Shown here in pieces: positions 41,030 to 47,201 of a DNA stretch of 47,201 nucleotides. The position numbers were made by a program, and so were the translations under genes. The notes beneath the pieces were generated by a model. The model ran no database searches and was not told where the DNA came from. It saw only the letters and a list, made by a program, of their open reading frames with translations. Numbering within the stretch: the stretch's first letter is position 1; every line of letters begins with the position of its first letter. Source of the stretch: Chloroflexota bacterium (GTDB lineage Bacteria; Chloroflexota; Anaerolineae; Anaerolineales; Villigracilaceae); NCBI GenBank assembly GCA_024434165.1, contig QMIW01000025.1:1-47201 (forward strand), written 5' to 3'.

Positions 41030-44000
41030 ATGTTCAAACCCGTCAACCCAAAACTCGACGTTCCTGCAATGGAGGATGCGGTCCTCAAGATGTGGAAGAA
41101 ACAGGACATCTTTGCAAAGACCGTCGAGCAAAGAAAAGGGGGACCCGAATACGTCTTCTATGAAGGTCCTCCCACCGCCAACGGCAAGCCCGGCGTGCAC
41201 CATGTTCTGGCGCGCGCGTTCAAGGATATGTTCCCGCGTTACAAGATCATGCGCGGGTATCACGTCTCGCGCCGCGGCGGCTGGGATACGCACGGCTTGC
41301 CGGTGGAGATCGAAGTGGAGAAGCAGCTCGGCTTCACCAACAAACAGCAGATCGAAGAATACGGCATTGATCGATTCAACGAACTGTGCAAGAAATCCGT
41401 CTTCACCTACATTCAGGATTGGGAAAAACTCACCGAGCGCATCGCCTTCTGGGTTGATCTCGAAGAAGCCTACGTGACCTACACCAACGATTACATCGAA
41501 TCGGTCTGGTGGATTTTGAAAAATTTCTGGGATAACGACCTGCTCTTCAAGGGCTACAAGATCGTGCCGTATTGCCCGCGCTGCGGCACGCCTCTCTCCG
41601 ACCATGAAGTTGCCCTCGGTTACGACGACGCCACCGACCCTTCGATATTTGTCCGCATGCCGCTGGTGGACAAGCCCGATACCTCGCTGCTGGTGTGGAC
41701 AACCACCCCATGGACGCTGCCCGCCAATGTCGCTGTCGCCGCGCATCCCGAAGTGGATTACGTGACGGTGGAGCGCGACAACAACGGCACGAAGGAAAAA
41801 CTCATCCTTGCCAGGAACCTGGTCGAAAAGATTTTCAAGGATGAAGAAGTCAGGGTACTCGAAACCTTCAAAGGCAAAAAACTGAAAGGCGTCAGGTACC
41901 AGCCGCTCTTCACCTTTATGACCGTGGACAAACCCGCCTACTACGTTGTGCTGGGCGACTTCGTCACCACGGAAGACGGCTCCGGTCTCGTGCACCAGGC
42001 TCCCGCCTTCGGCGCGGAGGATATGGAAATGGCGAAGCAGTACGACCTGCCCATCCTCCTCACCGTCCAGCCGGACGGCACATTCGTGCCCGAGGTCAAG
42101 CCCTGGCGCGGAGTCTTCGTCAAGGACGCCGACCCGCAAATCATCAAGGACCTCGATGCGCGCGGATTACTCTTCCGCGCCGGGACGCTCGTGCATACCT
42201 ATCCCTTCTGCTGGCGCTGCCACACACCGTTGTTGTATTATGCGCGTGAGTCGTGGTACATCCGCACCAGCGCCAAACGCGACCGCCTGGTCGAGTTGAA
42301 CAAGACCATCAACTGGGTCCCCGACCACATCAAAAACGGACGCTTTGGCAACTGGCTCGAAAACAACATTGACTGGTCGCTTTCGCGCGAACGGTATTGG
42401 GGCACGCCTCTGCCGGTTTGGGAATGCGATGACTGCAAACACCGCGAGTGCATCGGCTCGGTGAAGGAACTTTCCGAAAAAGCCGGCAGGGATCTGAGCG
42501 AACTCGACCTGCACCGCCCGCACGTGGATAATATCCATTGGAAGTGCGAAAAATGCGATGGAAAAATGACGCGCGTCAAAGACCTGATTGACGTGTGGTT
42601 CGACTCGGGCGCGATGCCGTACGCCCAATGGCATTACCCGTTCGAGAATCAGGATAAGTTCGATGCGCAGTATCCCGCCGATTACATCTGCGAAGCCGTT
42701 GACCAGACGCGCGGCTGGTTCTACTCCCTCCATGCCATCTCGACCCTGCTCAACGACAAGGTTTCGTTCAAGAACGTCATCTGCCTTGGGCACATCCAGG
42801 ATGCCGAGGGACGCAAAATGTCCAAGTCGCTGGGCAACATCGTCCAGCCCTGGGATGTGATCAACGAACACGGCGCGGATGCGCTGCGCTGGTATCTCTA
42901 CACCGCCTCGCCGCCGGGACAGGAACGCCGCTTCTCCTCCGATCTGGTTGGGGAGGTCATTCGCAGTTTTACGCTCACGCTGTGGAATGTGTACTCGTTC
43001 TTCGTGACCTACGCCAACCTCGACAAGCCGCAGGGACTGACCGTCACCGCCACGACCAACGAACTGGACCGCTGGCTGCTCTCCGAGTTGAACGTACTGG
43101 TGCGCGATGTGACCAAAGCCTACGACGAATACGACGTGACCAACGCCACCCGCCCGGTGGAAAAATTCGTGGAGAACCTTTCCACCTGGTATGTGCGCCG
43201 CTCGCGCCGCCGCTTCTGGAAGAACGAATCCAGCGCGGACAAGCAAGCCGCTTATTCCACGCTCTATACCGCATTGACCACAGTCGCCAAGCTCATCGCG
43301 CCCGCCATGCCCTTCCTGGCGGAGGAGTTGTACCAGAACCTTGTCCGCTCGGTGGATGAGACCGCGCCTGAGTCGGTTCACCTTGCCGAGTGGCCCCAGG
43401 TGATGGAAGAGTTCATTGATCAGGCGCTAAACCGCGAAATGGAACTGGTGATGAAACTGGTCTCGCTCGGTCACTCGGCGCGTCAGAAAGCGAACCGAAA
43501 GGTGCGCCAGCCGCTGGCGGAAGCCGCCTTCTCGGTCGGGAATCCCGCCGAGCGCAGCGCCTTGATGAAGAACGTGGATGTCATTGCGGACGAACTGAAC
43601 GTGAAGAAGGTCCGCCTGTTGGATGCCTCCACCGAGGCGGTCTCGCACACGATCAAGCCGCTGCCCAGGCAATTGGGACAGAAATACGGCAACAAATTCC
43701 CCGCCATTCAAAAGGCGATTCTCGCCATGGATGCTGAAGAGGCGGCGCGGACTCTACGATCCGGCAGCCCGCTCAAGGTCAAAGCGGGAGGCGAAGCGTT
43801 CGATATCCTCGCCGAGGAGGTGGAGGTCAAAGCGCAGGCAAAGGAAGGCTTTGCCGTCGCGGAGGATGGGGCGTACGTCGCCGCGCTGGTCACCGACCTG
43901 ACGCCCGAACTCGCCGCCGAAGGCTTGGCGCGTGAAATCGTCCGCCGCGTGCAGGATTTGCGCAAATCCGCCGATCTGGATGTCGCCGACCGCATCGAGT

Positions 44001-44176
44001 TGTTCGTCGAAGCCAGCGCAGGCTTGAGGTCCGCGATCGAGGCGCACGCGGAGTACATCAAGACCGAAACGCTGACGGTCAAGTTATCCTTTGCCGCCGC
44101 CCCTGCGAATGCTTCTGTTGTGGAAGATGAATTTGAAAATGAAAAGGTGAAGGTGGGGCTGGTGAAGAGCGGGTGA
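41030..44176 (+). CDS. ileS: Isoleucine-tRNA ligase
   Basis: Charges tRNA-Ile. I start at the ATG at 41030 (AAGGAG six bases upstream), giving 1048 residues; an earlier in-frame ATG lies in the T-box terminator and reads through a repeat. The HIGH-type signature is TANGKPGVHH near 49-58, and the second class I motif is GRKMSKSLGN. The editing (CP1) domain and WSLSRERYWGTPLP are present. Two zinc-like cysteine pairs occur (CPRCGTP, and later CEKCDG). The GVHH form and overall length fit the IleS group 2 (eukaryote-like), often less sensitive to mupirocin. Controlled by the T-box. Confidence 0.97.
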   Translation: MFKPVNPKLDVPAMEDAVLKMWKKQDIFAKTVEQRKGGPEYVFYEGPPTANGKPGVHHVLARAFKDMFPRYKIMRGYHVSRRGGWDTHGLPVEIEVEKQLGFTNKQQIEEYGIDRFNELCKKSVFTYIQDWEKLTERIAFWVDLEEAYVTYTNDYIESVWWILKNFWDNDLLFKGYKIVPYCPRCGTPLSDHEVALGYDDATDPSIFVRMPLVDKPDTSLLVWTTTPWTLPANVAVAAHPEVDYVTVERDNNGTKEKLILARNLVEKIFKDEEVRVLETFKGKKLKGVRYQPLFTFMTVDKPAYYVVLGDFVTTEDGSGLVHQAPAFGAEDMEMAKQYDLPILLTVQPDGTFVPEVKPWRGVFVKDADPQIIKDLDARGLLFRAGTLVHTYPFCWRCHTPLLYYARESWYIRTSAKRDRLVELNKTINWVPDHIKNGRFGNWLENNIDWSLSRERYWGTPLPVWECDDCKHRECIGSVKELSEKAGRDLSELDLHRPHVDNIHWKCEKCDGKMTRVKDLIDVWFDSGAMPYAQWHYPFENQDKFDAQYPADYICEAVDQTRGWFYSLHAISTLLNDKVSFKNVICLGHIQDAEGRKMSKSLGNIVQPWDVINEHGADALRWYLYTASPPGQERRFSSDLVGEVIRSFTLTLWNVYSFFVTYANLDKPQGLTVTATTNELDRWLLSELNVLVRDVTKAYDEYDVTNATRPVEKFVENLSTWYVRRSRRRFWKNESSADKQAAYSTLYTALTTVAKLIAPAMPFLAEELYQNLVRSVDETAPESVHLAEWPQVMEEFIDQALNREMELVMKLVSLGHSARQKANRKVRQPLAEAAFSVGNPAERSALMKNVDVIADELNVKKVRLLDASTEAVSHTIKPLPRQLGQKYGNKFPAIQKAILAMDAEEAARTLRSGSPLKVKAGGEAFDILAEEVEVKAQAKEGFAVAEDGAYVAALVTDLTPELAAEGLAREIVRRVQDLRKSADLDVADRIELFVEASAGLRSAIEAHAEYIKTETLTVKLSFAAAPANASVVEDEFENEKVKVGLVKSG

Positions 44177-44207
44177 GTCAGTAAGCAGTAAACAGTGGGC
44201 AGATGCA

Positions 44208-44269
44208 GGGCAAAAGCGGTGAATTTCACCGCTTTTGCCCCTCCACTTTTAAGTTGTTTGGGCGCTGGA
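44208..44269. repeat. Palindrome and dispersed repeat shared with the NACHT locus
   Basis: Perfect inverted repeat at 44208-44240 (arms GGGCAAAAGCGGTGAA and TTCACCGCTTTTGCCC, one-base centre), followed by CTCCACTTTTAAGTTG. Its second half and tail match 647-700 on the other strand. Here it lies between ileS and the convergent DUF3592 gene, and may act as a terminator for both. Confidence 0.8.
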
Positions 44270-44713
44270 TTAAATGTATAGGAGCAGAAACCCCGCTGCG
44301 ATGACCCCCATGCCGGCTGCAAACCCGGCATAGACGAGGTTTTTAACGCCGGGCAGGAGGACTGAATCGGCAGGCTTGGACGGTTTGTAATAAACGGTGA
44401 CAGTTTGCCCAATTTCGTATCCGGCGGCGTATTTCTTTCCTGCATTGATTCCGATCATCGAAAGGAAGAAGTCGCCGAAAAAGATGCGGGTGCCGATCTG
44501 TTTTTCGCCGTTGACCGTGTATTCATATTGAAAAAATGAACTGGTGCTTTTCCTCATAATTCCGTCGCTTACCCTGTGGGTGGTGAACTCTCCGGAATGG
44601 GTGACAACGCCCTGTGTGGTGCTCCATTTGCGTGAGGCGTTCCCGTTATTGATCTCGAACAACGTTTTTGCGATGATGAAGAGTCCGAGAGGTACTGCGA
44701 TCAGTAAAATCAT
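44270..44713 (-). CDS. DUF3592 membrane protein
   Basis: 147 residues with a membrane segment at each end (about 1-18 and 125-146) and an exposed domain of some 90 residues between them. The domain fits DUF3592: WSTTQGVVTHSG, then FQYEYTVNGEKQIGTRIFFGD, then GYEIGQTVTVYYKPSKPADSVLLPG. Biological role of the family is unknown. TAGGAG stands eight bases before the ATG, and a promoter lies about 60 bases upstream. Its stop abuts the repeat at 44208-44269. Confidence 0.88.
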   Translation of the reverse strand: MILLIAVPLGLFIIAKTLFEINNGNASRKWSTTQGVVTHSGEFTTHRVSDGIMRKSTSSFFQYEYTVNGEKQIGTRIFFGDFFLSMIGINAGKKYAAGYEIGQTVTVYYKPSKPADSVLLPGVKNLVYAGFAAGMGVIAAGFLLLYI

Positions 44714-44771
44714 GTTGTTATCTCCTAAGAAGGGAATTTGGTTTTGGAGAGCCTTTCCATAAAACCCGGCT

Positions 44772-44801
44772 ATTCTACCATTACACCAAAGGCAGGCTCA
44801 A
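44772..44801 (-). promoter_or_regulatory. Promoter of the DUF3592 gene
   Basis: Minus strand -35 TTGAGC (44801-44796), 18-base spacer, extended -10 TGGTAGAAT with hexamer at 44777-44772. The leader is about 50 bases. Confidence 0.6.
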
Positions 44802-44873
44802 AACCGCCGGGGATTTATGCCCGGAAGATGTGTGCCCATAAGGGTAGGAGTCCACGGACGGAAGGGGGCAGAA

Positions 44874-47201
44874 TTACGCAGGCAGCGTATTGATCAACTT
44901 GATGACCGTCATCGCCAGTTCCAGCACAGGCTTGCCGATCTCGTTCAGGTTCCTGGCGGCTTGAGCGAGACTTTCCACCGTGACCTTGACCCTTTCCATC
45001 TTGGGCTTGGATTTCCTTGCCTCGCTTTGCAGGCTTTCCAACTCCTCCCGAACATCTTCCGTATGCTCGGATACCACGGCATTTTTCAGCAGGATTTCGG
45101 TGGTTTTCATCAATTCAGCCAGCGCATTTTGGACTTCGGCAGGGAAGGTGTTGAAACTGTTTTGCATGGATTGGGTGATTGTGTTGCCTTCTCCCAAATT
45201 GAAAGCGCTGCCTTTCATCTCGCCGATGTTGATGTTTGTAATTTTGACGGATCTATCCGGGTATTCGTCTTCCATAAATTTTTCATCACTCATCCCATCC
45301 CGCATTCGGCGTCCTTTTTCGCGTTCCGCCAAGTCCATGTAACCGTTGAGCAATTCCCGAACGGACAAATCCATCACCCCACCCTTCGCTGTTACGGTGA
45401 TCTTATCCCTGCGGCTGCCTTCATAGACCAGCAGATCGTCAAACGAGATGCAGACATCGGGATATTCCGCCGGGAAGATGAATGCTTTGGGCTTGGGGTC
45501 GAAGGGTTTGTGGATCTCGTCGAAATGCCCGCGTAAAAAGGACAGCAGGTCGCGGCGGGTGTTTTCCCTGCCGGTTACTTGAATCGTGAGCCGCTTGGTG
45601 TACAGGTTGGCTCTGACGAGGGCGCGGTTGCCGTCCTTCTCCAGGTGGACCCCGGTGCGCCAGACGTGGTCCTCTTTGATCCACTGATGAGTGCGGACAA
45701 TGAAGCGGGTGATGACGTTCTCAGGCAATTCGGGATATTCATACTCGAAAGTCAACGCGGAATCCCAGGACCCGGTTTCGGGTTCGCTTTTGTCCATCAG
45801 GTTCGGAAGCCAGAAGGTGGAGTCGTCGGCTGGGTAGCAAAGTTCGAATCGTTTCATCAAGTCTACGATCAGGCGGCAGTGATGATGCGCGTAGTCGCTT
45901 GAGGGCAAGACCTCGTGGACCATGTCCATCGTCAGCCTGCCCTTGGTGTCCTTGCGAATCTTTTCGCTGTTGATGACGCGGTAGACGCCATTCGTCACCC
46001 AGTTGGGATTCAGGATGCCGACCTCGCTGATGGGTTGACCCTTTTCATCCTTGAAGTGAAAGACTGTTCCGAGGTCGTGCAGAAGCGCAAGCAGGTTGTT
46101 CTGATCGCGCTTGTCTTTGACGCTATTCTCTTCGCACAATTCCACATAGCGTTCGAGGGAGATGATGTTTTTGCGTTGTTTTTCCTCATCCATCGCCTCC
46201 TTGACCGCCAGATAACTGACCGGCAGCTCGACACGGACCTGCGGCAATGCTCCCACTTGTTCGACGATGGCGGCGCGCAGCTCTGCGATTCGGAGGTCGT
46301 CCTGCGCGGAGGTCTCGATCACGGCTTTCAGATTTGGATATTCGCGTTTCAAACGCTTTTCGGGGATATCGAGGGTATGCTGGTTCTTATCCGCTTTGTT
46401 GCCGACCAGGATGACCGGCGAATCCTTGCCGTACAAGGCGATGGTTCTCAGCCAGTATTCGAGGCGGTTCTGTTCCTCGGTATCGCGGACGTTGATGACC
46501 AGCAAATACACGCACCTTGCCGAGAAGAAGAACGGGTGCGTGGCATGCATGTGTTCCTGCCCGCCGAAATCCCAAATTTGGGCAGTGTTCTCGCCCGCGG
46601 GCAGGCTGTGCATTTCCACGGTGATGGTGCTGTCTTCGGCGGCGTTGAAACTGCCGTCTTTGAGGCGGTTGACCAGGGAGGTTTTCCCGACCTGAGGTTG
46701 ACCGACCACGAGGACGCGCGCCTCGCCCAATGGATGCCCGCCTTCTTCCCAGAGTTTTTTATAGAATTCCAGAATACGCCGGGCATCGCCGCCTATATTT
46801 TTATCGCCTAACAACTCTGCAGGCAGGGCAATCGAGAGTGGAGTTTCGTGCAAATTCAACCATTTGAGGGAGTGCAGGTTAAGTATTTCTTTGGGCAGGC
46901 TGGCGAGCCCGTTGCGGGAAAGGTTCAGTAAGGTGAGGTTTTGGAGTTGACCGATCTCTTTAGGCAGGCTGGCGAGTTGGTTCGAGAAAAGGTTCAGTGA
47001 GATGAGGTTTTGGAGTTGACCGATCTCTTTAGGCAGGCTGGCGAGCCCGTTGCCGGAAAGGTTCAGTGAGGTGAGGTTTTGGAGTTGACCGATCTCTTTA
47101 GGCAGGCTGGCGAGTTGGTTATCGGAAAGGCTCAGTGAGGTGAGGTTTTGGAGTTGACCGATCTCTTTAGGCAGGCTGGCGAGTTTATTGTAGGAAAGGT
47201 C
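44874..47201 (-). CDS. LRR-Roc-COR (ROCO) GTPase, partial
   Basis: The gene enters from beyond the right edge, so the N-terminus is missing. The visible part has at least four leucine-rich repeats of 23 residues (LASLPKEIGQLQNLTSLNLS) encoded by 46860-47201. A Roc GTPase follows: G1 GQPQVGKTS, G3 DFGGQ, G4 NKAD. Then come the COR region (PVSYLAVKEAM through LNPNWVTNGVYRVI) and a C-terminal part with a beta motif INIGEMKGSAFNLGEGN. The last 100 residues are predicted helical and coiled. ROCO proteins sense ligands and signal by dimerisation. No clear effector domain is seen. A leucine codon at 46859 is not a start: the repeat frame continues without a break. Confidence 0.9.
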   Translation of the reverse strand, partial: DLSYNKLASLPKEIGQLQNLTSLSLSDNQLASLPKEIGQLQNLTSLNLSGNGLASLPKEIGQLQNLISLNLFSNQLASLPKEIGQLQNLTLLNLSRNGLASLPKEILNLHSLKWLNLHETPLSIALPAELLGDKNIGGDARRILEFYKKLWEEGGHPLGEARVLVVGQPQVGKTSLVNRLKDGSFNAAEDSTITVEMHSLPAGENTAQIWDFGGQEHMHATHPFFFSARCVYLLVINVRDTEEQNRLEYWLRTIALYGKDSPVILVGNKADKNQHTLDIPEKRLKREYPNLKAVIETSAQDDLRIAELRAAIVEQVGALPQVRVELPVSYLAVKEAMDEEKQRKNIISLERYVELCEENSVKDKRDQNNLLALLHDLGTVFHFKDEKGQPISEVGILNPNWVTNGVYRVINSEKIRKDTKGRLTMDMVHEVLPSSDYAHHHCRLIVDLMKRFELCYPADDSTFWLPNLMDKSEPETGSWDSALTFEYEYPELPENVITRFIVRTHQWIKEDHVWRTGVHLEKDGNRALVRANLYTKRLTIQVTGRENTRRDLLSFLRGHFDEIHKPFDPKPKAFIFPAEYPDVCISFDDLLVYEGSRRDKITVTAKGGVMDLSVRELLNGYMDLAEREKGRRMRDGMSDEKFMEDEYPDRSVKITNINIGEMKGSAFNLGEGNTITQSMQNSFNTFPAEVQNALAELMKTTEILLKNAVVSEHTEDVREELESLQSEARKSKPKMERVKVTVESLAQAARNLNEIGKPVLELAMTVIKLINTLPA
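46880..47201 (-). repeat. 69-bp tandem repeats encoding LRR units
   Basis: Units of 69 bases, recurring as GAGGTTTTGGAGTTGACCGA and TAGGCAGGCTGGCGAG on the plus strand, nearly identical across four to five copies and continuing past the window edge. Confidence 0.92.

Noticed and set aside
44740-44801. tRNA-like sequence (GGTGTAATGGTAGAATAG on the minus strand)
   Set aside because: Only a D-arm resemblance; no T-arm or acceptor pairing. It is better explained as the -35/-10 region of the DUF3592 gene.

Overview
The window looks like a chromosomal segment of a Chloroflexota bacterium, most likely Anaerolineae. I infer this from gene style, not from a database match. The pointers are secreted proteins with Thr-Pro-Thr linkers, a multi-copy TadE/TadG cluster, an Agl23-type GT-C protein fused to NHL repeats, a nuoB-nuoCD-nuoI block, a type 2 IPP isomerase, and GC-rich intergenic spaces packed with short palindromic repeats. 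No rRNA, tRNA, CRISPR array, phage or full insertion sequence is visible.

Layout. 1-1450: a small hypothetical gene and a NACHT NTPase gene that is cut off at a dispersed repeat. 1.5-9 kb: core metabolism (fni, acpP, sucD-sucC) and the large membrane/NHL protein. 9-10.4 kb: an ECF sigma factor with a LysM-bearing anti-sigma factor. 10.5-15.6 kb: rlmN, a GxxExxY nuclease-like gene and an NB-ARC/TPR gene on one strand, with two arrays of palindromic 'ATTCGTGG' repeats on either side of the GxxExxY gene. 15.7-21 kb: mrp, nuoI, nuoCD, nuoB and iscX, then a divergent SufR-like regulator with three conserved-looking cysteines; together these form an Fe-S biogenesis and use neighbourhood. 21-26 kb: a lipoprotein, dCMP deaminase, a KAS III/HMG-CoA-synthase-like enzyme, and glmS preceded by a glmS ribozyme. 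26.2-34.1 kb: a Tad-type pseudopilin cluster (four TadE-like and TadG-like genes plus one more TadE, and a prepilin peptidase) without its ATPase or platform genes. 34.2-44.2 kb: murA with Asp in place of the catalytic Cys, two lipoproteins, thioredoxin, ftsY, prfB with a programmed +1 frameshift, an S1-domain protein, and ileS under a T-box. 44.2-47.2 kb: a DUF3592 protein and a LRR-Roc-COR (ROCO) GTPase that runs off the window.

Two threads cross the window. First, at least seven families of short palindromic or MITE-like repeats sit between genes. Two of them are inserted in frame inside genes (rlmN and the NB-ARC gene), adding about 22 and 15 residues. One element of about 100 bp is flanked by an 8-bp direct repeat that holds the stop codons of both neighbouring genes. 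Second, four unlinked NTPase-type or associated proteins (the small protein at 101, NACHT, NB-ARC, ROCO) carry the same short Gly/Asn-rich beta motif, which suggests a common module in STAND-type sensing proteins. The strongest candidate for an undescribed system is the GxxExxY gene with its two flanking arrays of 13-bp-arm palindromes next to the NB-ARC/TPR gene. This is a hypothesis from arrangement only.
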